A stretch of 64,000 nucleotides of DNA, taken from NCBI GenBank assembly GCA_003220535.1, contig QHSU01000079.1, positions 1 to 64,000 on the forward strand. The letters are read 5' to 3'. A program made the position numbers and the translations under genes. Under the pieces are notes generated by a model, which was not told the origin of the DNA, searched no databases, and worked only from the letters and a program-made list of their open reading frames with translations. Positions 16,562 to 24,635 of the stretch are shown piece by piece. How positions within the stretch are numbered: position 1 is the first letter of the stretch; each line of letters starts with the position of its first letter. This stretch comes from Candidatus Rokuibacteriota bacterium (lineage in GTDB: Bacteria; Methylomirabilota; Methylomirabilia; Rokubacteriales; CSP1-6).

Positions 16562-17706
16562 GCCGGTTCATGCTCCTCGAGCGCGGCGAGGAGCTGAGCG
16601 CTGCGACCGCCGATGCGATCCGGTCCGCGTCGGCCACGATCGAGTTGAGGCTGCTCGACGACTCACCGCCGCTCAGGGAAGGCCAGATCGTCCACGTGCG
16701 GGCGCATCGCGAGGGCCGGGACCCCGCTGGCGCCATCGTGCTGTGCCGCCAGGCCGGCGACTTTCGGCTCGTGGCCTGCCGAGCCGGTCGCGCCGCCGCG
16801 TCCTGCGAGATCCTCGGTCGCGTGGTCGCGGTTCAACGCGGACCCACGACCTTCCCGATCGAACACGGGCTGCTCTCGCGCCTGCCCATGCGGTGGCTCT
16901 CGCGGGCGGTCGACGCGCTAGAGGTCTTGACTCGCTTCCGCCATCCGCTGACTCCGCCGCTCTCCCTCGGGAGCGCCGAGGCATCGCTGGCCGCCGTGCG
17001 GAGGAAATACGGCCGAGCAGGGGAAGTCCACCGGTACTCGAGCCTGGCGGCCGCGGCCGCCGAGGCGTTCGAGCTCGAGCTGGTCGAGCGGCACGTGAGG
17101 CCTGGTGGGTCCATCCTCGACATCGGCTGCGGCGCCGGGCGCGAGGCGATCGGCTTCGCCCGGGCTGGCTTCCGGGTCGTCGGCATCGACATCGCGGCGA
17201 CGATGGTTGACGCCGCGCGGCGGAACGCGCGGGCGGCGGGGCTGACGATCGACCTCCGGGTCCAGAGCGCGACTGATCTCGACGAGCCGCCCGGCACGTA
17301 CGATGGGGCCTTCTTCTCGGGCTCCTTCCAACACGTTCCCGGGCGGGCACTGCGGGTCGACACGCTCAGGCGCATCGGGCGGTCGCTCAGGCCTGACGGA
17401 GCGCTCATTCTCTCGGTGAGCTACCGCGAGCCTCTCGGTGTCCTGTCACGCACGCGACTCGTCGATCTGCTTCGAGTGCTCGGCGCGAAGGTCGTCGGTC
17501 CCGGACAATTCGCCGAACCGGGTGACGGCTACATACGCGACGTCTCCGAGGCGAGCGACTCTCGCGAGCCGATCTTCCTGCACACCTTCCGCGGGCCCGA
17601 AGATGTCGTGAGCGAAATCGAGGCCGCCGGCCTGATTCCGGAAGAGGTGACGCCGGGCTGGTGGGTTTGTCGGAAGACTGGCCAGATCCTTTCCACCCCA
17701 TTCTGA
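16558..17706 (+). CDS. degenerate S26-like domain fused to a SAM-dependent methyltransferase
   Basis: 382 aa from GTG 16558, which overlaps the pqqD stop. Residues about 145-380 form a class I methyltransferase: SAM-binding ILDIGCGAGREAIGFARAG at 186 onward, then VVGIDIA, and AFFSGSFQHVPG in the post-II region. The first ~120 residues (LREGQIVHVRA...CEILGRVVAVQRGPTTF) resemble the S24/S26 peptidase core next door but lack the catalytic SM and HRV residues. It may act as a pseudo-protease or peptide-binding arm. Position suggests that it methylates the ribosomal peptide or its maturation product. The methyltransferase call is firm; the N-terminal homology is my reading and needs a profile search. 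Confidence 0.78.
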   Translation: MSRFMLLERGEELSAATADAIRSASATIELRLLDDSPPLREGQIVHVRAHREGRDPAGAIVLCRQAGDFRLVACRAGRAAASCEILGRVVAVQRGPTTFPIEHGLLSRLPMRWLSRAVDALEVLTRFRHPLTPPLSLGSAEASLAAVRRKYGRAGEVHRYSSLAAAAAEAFELELVERHVRPGGSILDIGCGAGREAIGFARAGFRVVGIDIAATMVDAARRNARAAGLTIDLRVQSATDLDEPPGTYDGAFFSGSFQHVPGRALRVDTLRRIGRSLRPDGALILSVSYREPLGVLSRTRLVDLLRVLGAKVVGPGQFAEPGDGYIRDVSEASDSREPIFLHTFRGPEDVVSEIEAAGLIPEEVTPGWWVCRKTGQILSTPF

Positions 17707-17817
17707 TTCGTCCAGGGCCCGCGCGGGCAGCCGGTACATCAGCGTCATCCTGGCCGTATTTTCTAGATAGTTCCGGATCGAAGGTGCGTGGCATAGCCTT
17801 CGCAAAGTACCAGGAGC

Positions 17818-20127
17818 ATGAGCCTCAAGAGCCGCGCTCGCGATGCCCTGAAAACGATCCAGGCCCGGTTGACGATGTTCTTCCTTTCGGAGCCGGTAAT
17901 CCGCTTGCTCGCGACGTTGATGGTCGTCGTTGCCGGGTTCGTTTGCGCAGCATCGCCCGCGTTCGCCGCCATCGCGTTCCGTGCCGCCTCCTTTGTGGAC
18001 CAGAACGGCTCGGCGCTCACCCTGACGATCAACCGGCCGGCCGGAACCCTCGGGGGCGATCTGATGGTCGCCGGCATCGCGGTTCGCCCGTCCTCTGCGA
18101 CGATCACGGCGCCCGTCGGCTGGACGTTGCAGCGCCGCCAGAACAACACGAATCCCAGCGACAGCTCGCTGGCCGTCTACTACCGGGTCGCAGGAACGAG
18201 CGAGCCGGCCAGTTACACCTGGACGTTCAGCGCCTCGGCGGGAAGCGCGGGCGGCATCTCGTCCTTCTCGGGGGTGAACACGACCACTCCCATCAACATC
18301 GAAGCCTCCGCGAACACCGGCACGACCTCGACGACGAACTTCACCGCGCCGAGCGTCACCACCACCGTCGCCAACACGATGGTCGTGACGCATCACGAGT
18401 ACAGCTCCTCGGATCGCTTCACGCCGCCGACGGGGATGACCGAAGCGTTCGACGTGGCGAGCCTCGCCGTCGCCAACTCGAATGGCGTGGCGATCACCCA
18501 GGACTACAAGCTCCAGGCCGCCATCGGGGCGACCGGCACCATGATGGCCGTCGCCGCCAGCAATGGCGACGTCGGTAACATGGACACCCTGGCGCTGGCG
18601 CCGCTCGTCTGCGGGGCCGTCGGCAACGTGAGCTACGCGGCGGCCACCGCGCAGGACGCTCAGGCCGTCGTCTACTGGTCGAGCGCGAACTCGGTCGTGG
18701 TCCTTCGCAAGGCGAGCGCCTTCGCCGGCGAGGCGCCGACCAGCGGCGTGGTCTATGCGGCCGGCAATGCGGTCGGGGGCGCGACCGTCGCGTTCGTCGG
18801 CTCGGCGGCGAGCTTCACGCAGACCGGGCTCACGAACGGCACGACGTACAACTTCAGAGTGTTCCCGTACACGACCGGTCCCGGGCCGTGTTACGCCACG
18901 GGTGCCGGCAGCGACGTGACGGCGCGACCCGTCGTGGCAGGCGGGAACGAGGCGTGGAGCTACATGCTGGCGGGTGGGTCCGCGCTCAAGCCTCCGACGA
19001 CGGGCGACGCTGGAACCGTCTACTTCTCGTCGAACGCCGGCCGCATCATCTCGCTGAACACGGCGGACGGGACGCAGAGCTGGGCGCCGCCGGCCACGAC
19101 CGCAGCGGTCCAGGGCTACGTGGTCTGGACCTCGTTCTCCGCGGGCGGGAGCTTCGCGCTTGCCGGCGACCAGAGTGGTCGGGTCTATGGCGTCGATGCC
19201 ACGAACGGCACGATCTACCCGGTGACGCTGACGGGCGCCGACGCGGTGCAGGCGGGGATCTCGATCCAGATCCGCCTCTACTCGAATGCCGCCTTTGGCA
19301 CGGCGTACCCCGGCACCTACGACGTGGTCATCGCGACGACGAGCAACACCACCGGCTCGTTCACCACCAACAACAAGGTCATCGCGCTGCGCACGGACAC
19401 GGGCGCGGTGCTGTGGACCTTCAATCCGTGCAGCCCCGCCTGCACTCAGAACGTCGACCAGATCATCGGCCAGCCCTGGATCGACTACGCGCGGAACCGG
19501 ATCTACGTCACGAGCCGCGCGGGCGCGGGCGGCGGCCAGCGGAGCCTCTGGGTACTGAACTCGCTGAACGGCGCCGTCGTGGCCTCGTTCGCCCTGGGTC
19601 ACATCAGCACGGCGCCGACCCAGAGCTGGGACGGCGACACGCTGTGGGTGGGCAACGAGAACGGCGACCTCAACGCGATCAACCTGGCGCCGGCGACTCC
19701 GGTGCTGAAGTGGACGGGCCCGCTAGCCCTCGGCGCCGCCGCCCGGCTCAAAGGGTTCGTCTGGGAAGATTGGATCGCCGGACGCCTCTTGTTCTCGACC
19801 GCCAACGGGACCGTCCGGTGCTTCCAGGATCCCGGCGCGGGCGCGACTCCGAGCCCGGCCGCGGTGTGCTCGGGCTGGGGCGCGGTGTCGACCGCCGTCG
19901 CCGGCGTGACGACCGGGGTGCTCCTCGACCAGCTCTACGTGGGCTCGTGGAACGGCACGGTCGGCCGGGTCGTTGCGATCGATCCCGCGACCGGTGTCGC
20001 GGGAGCTCCCTTCACGGTCGGTGACGGGACGCGGCAAGTCGGGGACGTGAGCACGGAGACCGGCGGTGAAATCTTCGTGGGAACGACGGAGGGCAAGATC
20101 TTCAAGATCACCCTCCCGTTGCCGTAG
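17818..20127 (+). CDS. large secreted protein with jelly-roll, FN3-like and PQQ-type beta-propeller regions
   Basis: 769 aa. A long signal peptide or anchor (hydrophobic 28-45, ending ASPAFA) is followed by a beta-sandwich (about 55-260), an FN3-like segment (about 268-372) and repeated blades such as VYFSSNAGRIISLNTADGTQSW and TLWVGNENGDLNAINL. These match PQQ-dehydrogenase-like beta-propeller repeats (about 380-769). No enzyme residues are recognised. It has few Cys and is Ser/Thr/Ala/Gly-rich. AGGAG lies seven bases before ATG 17818. It sits inside the RiPP cluster between the methyltransferase and the precursor, so it may be a periplasmic or surface partner or target. The function is unknown. 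Confidence 0.72.
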   Translation: MSLKSRARDALKTIQARLTMFFLSEPVIRLLATLMVVVAGFVCAASPAFAAIAFRAASFVDQNGSALTLTINRPAGTLGGDLMVAGIAVRPSSATITAPVGWTLQRRQNNTNPSDSSLAVYYRVAGTSEPASYTWTFSASAGSAGGISSFSGVNTTTPINIEASANTGTTSTTNFTAPSVTTTVANTMVVTHHEYSSSDRFTPPTGMTEAFDVASLAVANSNGVAITQDYKLQAAIGATGTMMAVAASNGDVGNMDTLALAPLVCGAVGNVSYAAATAQDAQAVVYWSSANSVVVLRKASAFAGEAPTSGVVYAAGNAVGGATVAFVGSAASFTQTGLTNGTTYNFRVFPYTTGPGPCYATGAGSDVTARPVVAGGNEAWSYMLAGGSALKPPTTGDAGTVYFSSNAGRIISLNTADGTQSWAPPATTAAVQGYVVWTSFSAGGSFALAGDQSGRVYGVDATNGTIYPVTLTGADAVQAGISIQIRLYSNAAFGTAYPGTYDVVIATTSNTTGSFTTNNKVIALRTDTGAVLWTFNPCSPACTQNVDQIIGQPWIDYARNRIYVTSRAGAGGGQRSLWVLNSLNGAVVASFALGHISTAPTQSWDGDTLWVGNENGDLNAINLAPATPVLKWTGPLALGAAARLKGFVWEDWIAGRLLFSTANGTVRCFQDPGAGATPSPAAVCSGWGAVSTAVAGVTTGVLLDQLYVGSWNGTVGRVVAIDPATGVAGAPFTVGDGTRQVGDVSTETGGEIFVGTTEGKIFKITLPLP

Positions 20128-20137
20128 GAGGCGAGTG

Positions 20138-20581
20138 ATGCTCCGTGCGATGACGACCGTTTGGCTGCTCCTCGCAGGTGTCCTGGTTCTCGAGAGTGCC
20201 GTGCCGGCGTTCGCCGGGCCGGCCCCGCGCCGCGAGTCCGCGAGCGTCGAGCTGATCGGCGTGAACCATCACGGTCGCGAGCGGAACGGCCAGCGCTTCG
20301 ACACCGATCGGCTGCGCAGCCTGATGATCGAGGTGCACTGGAAGACGCTCGTCGGCGCGCACACCCAGCGGCTCGAGCTTATCACGCCGGACGGATCCGT
20401 CTATCAGAACCTGACCGGGCCGGTCGAGAGCGTGACGGGTACCGCGGTCGTCGAGACGCGCCTGCCAGTGGCCGGGACCTGGATCACCGAGTACGACCTG
20501 CACGGCCGGTGGACGGTCAACGTCTACCTCGACGACGCCGTCAAGCCGATCACCGGCGCCGGGTTCACGCTCGCGAAGTAG
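20138..20581 (+). CDS. small secreted protein of the RiPP cluster, function unknown
   Basis: 147 aa from ATG 20138 with AGGAG seven bases upstream (overlapping the stop of the propeller gene). A signal peptide (about 1-26, ending VPAFAG) precedes one beta-rich domain, with strands around LMIEVHWKTL, QRLELITPDGSVYQ and GTWITEYDLHGRWTVNVYLDD. The last part recalls bacterial pre-peptidase or carbohydrate-binding C-terminal sandwiches, but no family is certain. It is cotranscribed with the propeller protein, so the pair probably acts together outside the cytoplasm. Confidence 0.7.
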   Translation: MLRAMTTVWLLLAGVLVLESAVPAFAGPAPRRESASVELIGVNHHGRERNGQRFDTDRLRSLMIEVHWKTLVGAHTQRLELITPDGSVYQNLTGPVESVTGTAVVETRLPVAGTWITEYDLHGRWTVNVYLDDAVKPITGAGFTLAK

Positions 20582-20594
20582 CCGCCCGTCATCA

Positions 20595-20623
20595 TTGCCG
20601 CTCCCGCCCGCATCTGCTACCGT
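20595..20623 (+). promoter_or_regulatory. possible promoter for the precursor peptide gene
   Basis: TTGCCG (20595-20600), a 17-bp spacer and TACCGT (20618-20623) preceded by an extended -10 TGC. The matches to consensus are weak (four and three of six). The idea is supported mainly by its position in the 98-bp gap before the precursor. Confidence 0.25.
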
Positions 20624-20679
20624 GTCCTGGACCCGGTCGCCTCGTGCCACACGCCCCTCACAGATCGGAGGAGCAGGTG

Positions 20680-20844
20680 ATGGACACTGACAAGGCGGAG
20701 TCGAAGCCGTCCGGTCATTCGCCGCGCCGTACCTGGGAGCCTCCCGCTGTCGCATGGGAGGAGGACTTCACTCCGTACGCCTTCTCCTCGTGCGGCAAGA
20801 TGATGGGCCAGGGCGGCGCATGCATCTCCAATCGCAACTCGTAG
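20680..20844 (+). CDS. candidate RiPP precursor peptide (two-cysteine core)
   Basis: 54 aa. A strong Shine-Dalgarno (GGAGGAG, seven-base spacer) precedes ATG 20680. The N-terminal half is hydrophilic (Lys/Glu/Ser/Pro-rich). It is followed by a W-E-P-P-x-V-x-W-E-E-x-F block (residues 19-30), like leader segments recognised by PqqD-type domains. The C-terminal part (about 31-54) has Cys38 and Cys48, a Gly-rich GQGG between them and an SNRNS tail. It looks like a modified core. The gene overlaps the kinase gene by 25 bases and lies just before the radical SAM gene, as expected for a precursor. The type of crosslink or modification cannot be told from the sequence. Confidence 0.78.
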   Translation: MDTDKAESKPSGHSPRRTWEPPAVAWEEDFTPYAFSSCGKMMGQGGACISNRNS

Positions 20845-21632
20845 TCGGCTTCGACATCGCCGGCATCGTCTGCCGGGTTGAGAGCCGCTACGACGACTTC
20901 TGGAGCCTCCTTTCTCCTCGATACGCCGATTTCGTGTCGAAGGAAACGCCGACCATCTCTCTCAGAGTCGATGTGGTCGGCCCGCCGGCCGACGACGTCG
21001 TCGCGCGATGGATGGGGCCCTACGCGCGCATTGGCGGACGTGATGGCCGGCTGACGGTCGAGGGCGCCGGCTTCCAGGGCGCCTTCGACGAGCCCACCGG
21101 CGAGGGATGGATCACCCAGCCGCCTGACCCTGCGCCCTTCGAAACGTTCCTGACGGCGATCTGTGCCCAGCGCCTTTTGCACGGCAGGGGCTTCATGCTC
21201 CACGCCGCAGCGCTCGTCGCGCCCGAGGGCGCGCGGGTGTTTTTCGGCCCGTCGGGCAGCGGAAAGACGACCGTCGCCGAGCTGATCGGTGAGGGCGTCA
21301 TCTCCGACGAGATCACGGTGATCCGCCGCGCGGGCGACGGCTATCGGGTCTCCGGTGTCCCGTGGCGTGGCTCGCGCCTCGAGGCGGATCTCTCGGCACT
21401 CTTCGCCCTCCGTCACGCATCCGAGACCGCGTTCACGCCGCTCGCCCCGGCGGAAGCGGTGCGACGTCTCCTCGGTAGCGTGTTCTTCGCGCGCGCCGAC
21501 GGCGGCGAGATCCGACACTGCCTGGCGACCGCCGAGGACATGCTGCGCGCCGTGCCTTGTCACGAGATGCGGTTCACGCGCGACCACTCCTTCTGGGGCG
21601 CGGCGCCCCGGCCCGATCGGAGAGGAAATTGA
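20820..21632 (+). CDS. HPr-kinase-like protein of the RiPP cluster
   Basis: 270 aa. Residues 1-110 are an N-terminal alpha/beta region (AGIVCRVESRYDDFWSLLSPRYADF). A P-loop GPSGSGKT follows at 143-150, after LHAAALV, and then ISDEITVIRR, the arrangement of HprK-related kinases found in peptide-modification loci. Kinases of this group phosphorylate a Ser of some lasso peptides such as paeninodin; here a Ser of the candidate peptide (S36, S37, S50 or S54) is a possible target, by inference. ATG 20820 lies inside the 3' end of the precursor gene, so translation is coupled. The stop shares a base with the radical SAM start (TGATG). Confidence 0.82.
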   Translation: MHLQSQLVVGFDIAGIVCRVESRYDDFWSLLSPRYADFVSKETPTISLRVDVVGPPADDVVARWMGPYARIGGRDGRLTVEGAGFQGAFDEPTGEGWITQPPDPAPFETFLTAICAQRLLHGRGFMLHAAALVAPEGARVFFGPSGSGKTTVAELIGEGVISDEITVIRRAGDGYRVSGVPWRGSRLEADLSALFALRHASETAFTPLAPAEAVRRLLGSVFFARADGGEIRHCLATAEDMLRAVPCHEMRFTRDHSFWGAAPRPDRRGN

Positions 21633-22669
21633 TGGTCTCGAACTACGATCGGCTGATCCGCACTGCCTCGCGGGCCCACGTTCCGCTCGCCGTCCTGTTC
21701 GAAGTCACCCACCGCTGCAACCTCGGCTGCGAGCACTGTTACCTGACTGAAGGCCCGGTCGGCCGCCCGCGGCCCACGCGCGAGGAGCTGACGCTCGACG
21801 AGGTCCGCCCCGTGCTCGACCAGCTCGCCGAAGCGGGGACGCTTTTCCTAACCCTGACCGGCGGCGAGGTTTTCATGCGCCGGGACTTTCTCGAGATCCT
21901 GGCTCACGCGCGGTCGTGCGGCTTTTCGGTCACGATCTTCACCACGGGCACGCTGCTGACTCCCGAGACAGCCTCCGCGCTCGCCGATCTGCATCCGCTG
22001 TCGGTCGAGATCAGCATCTATAGCGCGCGGCCCGAGACTCACGATCGGGTCACGAAGATTCCCGGCTCCCACGCGCGCTCGCTGCGGGCGCTTCGCCTGC
22101 TCCGGGATCGTGGCGTCGTGATCCTCATCAAGAGCCCGCTGATGAGCCTGAACTCGGGGGAGTATCGCGGCATCGCCGAGCTGGCCGAGGAGCTCGGCGC
22201 CGGCTACGGCTTCGATCCCTTGTTGATTCCTCGACGGGACGGCGACGCGACGCCCGTGAGCCTCAGCCTGAATCGCGACCAGCTGCGCTCGTACTTCTCG
22301 GACCCCGTCCTCGCCCGCGAGTTCCACGAGCCCGTGAAGTGTCTGCCCCAGAAGGGCGAAGAGCTCTGCGGGACCGGCCGACGGACGTGCATGATCTCGC
22401 CTTACGGTGACGTCTTCCCGTGCGGGGTTCATCCCCTCGCGGCGGGCAACGTGCGGGAGAAGAGCTTTCACGAGATCTGGACGGGCTCGCCCCTCCTTCG
22501 AGACCTCCGGGCCAGGACGGTGGACGACCTGCGTAACGGGGCCAGGTCGCTTCCGGGGTTCCGTTGCAGCGCGCTGGCTCTGATCGAGAACGGCGATTTC
22601 CTCGGGCCCTTCCCGCGTGGCGAGGCCATGGCGGACATCGAAGCCGAGGCGCGGGCCGATCGCGCCTGA
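21632..22669 (+). CDS. radical SAM/SPASM peptide-modifying enzyme
   Basis: 345 aa. The radical SAM [4Fe-4S] motif is CNLGCEHC (C29, C33, C36), followed by LTGGEVFMR (GGE motif) and EISIYSARPETHD. The C-terminal part is SPASM-like: C237, C246 (CGTGRRTC), C253, C264 (PYGDVFPCG), the GNVREKSFHEIW signature and C312. Fewer Cys than a full seven-Cys SPASM domain suggests a reduced or twitch-like auxiliary cluster. AGAGGA precedes ATG 21632 by six bases. With PqqD and the Cys-containing peptide, this is the probable core-modifying enzyme (thioether, C-C or other radical crosslink); the chemistry is not predictable here. Confidence 0.9.
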   Translation: MVSNYDRLIRTASRAHVPLAVLFEVTHRCNLGCEHCYLTEGPVGRPRPTREELTLDEVRPVLDQLAEAGTLFLTLTGGEVFMRRDFLEILAHARSCGFSVTIFTTGTLLTPETASALADLHPLSVEISIYSARPETHDRVTKIPGSHARSLRALRLLRDRGVVILIKSPLMSLNSGEYRGIAELAEELGAGYGFDPLLIPRRDGDATPVSLSLNRDQLRSYFSDPVLAREFHEPVKCLPQKGEELCGTGRRTCMISPYGDVFPCGVHPLAAGNVREKSFHEIWTGSPLLRDLRARTVDDLRNGARSLPGFRCSALALIENGDFLGPFPRGEAMADIEAEARADRA

Positions 22670-23810
22670 GCCTCTCCTGGCCGCGGCCCGCGCCTGGGTC
22701 GACGGTGGGGCGCGGACCTCCTTCGACTGGCTCTCGCTCTCCGCCTCCGCCCGGGAACGGCTCCTCGCGACCGCCGAGCGCGAGCGGCTGGTTGCGCTCC
22801 TTCACGCCGTCACCCGCAGACAGCCCATTTCGCGGGACGTTTCGGATCGACTCAGGTCCGCCTGGGTCCTCGCGGAGCGGCAGCACTTGCTCGGAGTCGC
22901 GCAGCTCGGCCGGCTTCACTCCGCGTTCGACCGCCGCGGCATCCCGATGATCCCGCTCAAGGGGCCGGCGCTCGGCGAAGCCCTCTACGGCGACCCCGGC
23001 GTCCGCCCCTTCACCGACCTCGACCTCCTGGTCCATCGCGCCGACGTCGAGCGGGCGGTCGCGCTGCTATCGACCCTCGGCTACCGGCACATCGCCTGGG
23101 ACCGAACACTCGACTACGAGCTGGCCCACGCGACCGCCGCGTGCTTCGTCCCGAGGGACACCGGTCCCGCCGATCTCTCGGTCGATCTCCACTGGGGTCT
23201 CGTGAGCTTTCCTGCCGGCGTGACGCCGCGGACCATCGACGCCGAGGAGGTGTGGACCAGGGCGGTGGAGACCGAACGCGGGGACACACGGGTGCTCGAG
23301 CTCTGCCGGGAGGATCTCCTCCTCTATCTGGGGCTGCACCTCGCTGTCCATCACCCCTTTGTGGGACACGTCTGGCGGCTCGACATCGCGCTCCTGCTAT
23401 GCCGCCACGCGCGCGATCTCGACTGGGCGTCGATCGTCGCGCGAGCGCAGCGGTGGCGCGTGCGGGGCGCCCTCTACTTCGCGCTGCGCGTCGTCGAGGA
23501 GGACCTCGCCATCGCGGCGCCTGCTGGAGCGCTCGCCGAGCTGAGACCGCGCGGGCTCCGCGGCGACGCGCTCGAGCGCCTCGCCCGCCATCGCGATCCG
23601 ATGGCGCGCTTCGAGCACCTCGTCGACCTCCTGCTCCTGGATGCCGGCGGGGACCTCCTCCGGGCGATCGCCACCAGCGCGGCGCCCACACCGGGCTTCG
23701 TTCGCGGGCGCTACGGCACGCCTTCGGCGCTCCGCGCCTACCTCGCTCACTACCGGCGGATCGGCGCGATCGGGCTCCGCGCGGCGCAGGCGATCGCCGG
23801 GCGGCACTGA
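22617..23810 (+). CDS. nucleotidyltransferase family protein (NTP_transf_5 type) of the RiPP cluster
   Basis: About 397 aa if translation begins at GTG 22617, inside the radical SAM gene; no better in-frame start is seen and the true N-terminus may lie later. The core has the family pattern IPLKGPALGEALYGDPGVRPFTDLDLLV around 110-140, where the two Asp of DLDLLV correspond to metal ligands of nucleotidyltransferases. A helical C-terminal half follows. Such proteins recur in clusters with PqqD, HprK-like kinases and lasso or radical SAM enzymes, but their reaction is not established. Transfer of a nucleotide or nucleotidyl-sugar to the peptide is one possibility. Confidence 0.8.
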   Translation: MARPWRTSKPRRGPIAPEPLLAAARAWVDGGARTSFDWLSLSASARERLLATAERERLVALLHAVTRRQPISRDVSDRLRSAWVLAERQHLLGVAQLGRLHSAFDRRGIPMIPLKGPALGEALYGDPGVRPFTDLDLLVHRADVERAVALLSTLGYRHIAWDRTLDYELAHATAACFVPRDTGPADLSVDLHWGLVSFPAGVTPRTIDAEEVWTRAVETERGDTRVLELCREDLLLYLGLHLAVHHPFVGHVWRLDIALLLCRHARDLDWASIVARAQRWRVRGALYFALRVVEEDLAIAAPAGALAELRPRGLRGDALERLARHRDPMARFEHLVDLLLLDAGGDLLRAIATSAAPTPGFVRGRYGTPSALRAYLAHYRRIGAIGLRAAQAIAGRH

Positions 23811-23828
23811 GCCCCGAAGGGATCGCTG

Positions 23829-24350
23829 ATGCACTGGCTCATCGACGGCTACAACGTCATCCGGCGCGATCCTGAGCTGCGGGCTCGCGAGGCCGAGAGC
23901 CTCGAGGCCGGACGACGGGCCCTCCTACATCTCCTGGCGCGAGCTCACCGGGGGCCCCGTGACGAATTCACCGTTGTGTTCGATGGCGCCCGAGTCTCCG
24001 GCGGCGCCCCGGCGGAGGGCCGGATCCGCGTGATCTTTTCACGCCCGCCCCTGACGGCCGACGACGAGCTCATGCGGCTCGCGCGCCAGCGGAAGAGCGG
24101 GGCGGTCGTCGTCAGCTCCGACCGGAAAATCCAGGACGCCGCCCGTCGCTCCGGCAGCGCCGTCCTCACCGTCGACCAATTTCTGGAAGGCCTGGAATTC
24201 CAGAAAGGGTTACCCCCGGAATCCGACCTCCCGAACCCCGCTACAAAAAACGACTCCTATCCCGTGCGGGACAAGCGGGGCAATCCCCGCCGCCTCTCCA
24301 AGGGGGCCCGGAGGGCGCAGCGGGCCCTCCGTCGGCTCCGCGAACCTTGA
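23829..24350 (+). CDS. NYN domain (YacP-like) ribonuclease
   Basis: 173 aa. The N-terminal LIDGYNVIRRD, the central TVVFDGAR and VSSDRKIQDAARRSG are the Asp-bearing motifs of the YacP/Rae1-type NYN (PIN-like) nuclease fold. A basic C-terminal tail (NPRRLSKGARRAQRALRRLR) probably binds RNA. In Firmicutes the homologue Rae1 cleaves mRNA on the ribosome. It begins 18 bases after the nucleotidyltransferase gene, with GAAGGGA as Shine-Dalgarno. It may simply be cotranscribed with the RiPP genes rather than belong to them. Confidence 0.82.
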   Translation: MHWLIDGYNVIRRDPELRAREAESLEAGRRALLHLLARAHRGPRDEFTVVFDGARVSGGAPAEGRIRVIFSRPPLTADDELMRLARQRKSGAVVVSSDRKIQDAARRSGSAVLTVDQFLEGLEFQKGLPPESDLPNPATKNDSYPVRDKRGNPRRLSKGARRAQRALRRLREP

Positions 24351-24377
24351 CCCCGGAGGCGATTCGTGAAATAAAAT
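24347..24377 (+). promoter_or_regulatory. promoter of the first DRR-family gene
   Basis: TTGACC (24347-24352), a 19-bp spacer and TAAAAT (24372-24377). It overlaps the stop of the NYN gene and lies 14 bases before ATG 24392, so the mRNA leader would be very short. A five-codon reading frame (24381-24395) overlaps the start codon. Confidence 0.5.
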
Positions 24378-24391
24378 CTTATGTGGCTGTC

Positions 24392-24631
24392 ATGATCCGC
24401 CACTACTTCATCGTCGCCCGCGACCAGACGAGCCTCTGCGAATACCTGACCCGCCAGTTCGCGTCCGAGCAGAACGTCGAGGTCTTCATGGATCGCCGAT
24501 CCGGTCGTGACCGCCGCCTGGCCGACCGCGATCCGAGCACCGTCGAGCGTCGAGCGACCGACCGGCGCAATCAGCCCTTCGTCGATACGCAGCTCCGGTC
24601 GCTCGGCTACGCCATGTTCCGCGTCGACTAG
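24392..24631 (+). CDS. small DRR-motif protein, paralogue A
   Basis: 79 aa. The N-terminus is strand-helix-strand-like (HYFIVARDQTSLCEYLTRQFA, then VEVFMDRR). Two Arg-rich DRR clusters (MDRRSGRDRR and ERRATDRR) follow, and the protein ends with LRSLGYAMFRVD. It aligns end to end with the proteins at 39222-39455 and 42340-42585. All share the pattern of a hydrophobic strand, V-x-V-x-x-DRR, RR, ERR/GRR, then L-R/Q-x-x-G-[WY]. The fold could be half of a receiver-like Rossmann domain with a basic surface. No known function. ATG 24392 was preferred over TTG 24347 because of the promoter between them. Confidence 0.72.
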   Translation: MIRHYFIVARDQTSLCEYLTRQFASEQNVEVFMDRRSGRDRRLADRDPSTVERRATDRRNQPFVDTQLRSLGYAMFRVD

Positions 24632-24635
24632 TCCT

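Noticed and set aside
20161..20844. 227-aa reading frame that would fuse sequence upstream onto the precursor peptide
   Set aside because: The upstream part is an Arg-rich shadow of the secreted protein gene; a strong Shine-Dalgarno directly precedes the internal ATG at 20680.
15828..23810. Lasso peptide cluster
   Set aside because: HprK-like, PqqD and NTP_transf_5 genes recall lasso loci, but there is no asparagine-synthetase-like cyclase or transglutaminase-like B2 protease, and a radical SAM enzyme is present.
24381..24395. Five-codon leader peptide (MWLS) overlapping the DRR-A start
   Set aside because: No Shine-Dalgarno and no codon pattern suggestive of attenuation; a chance frame cannot be excluded.
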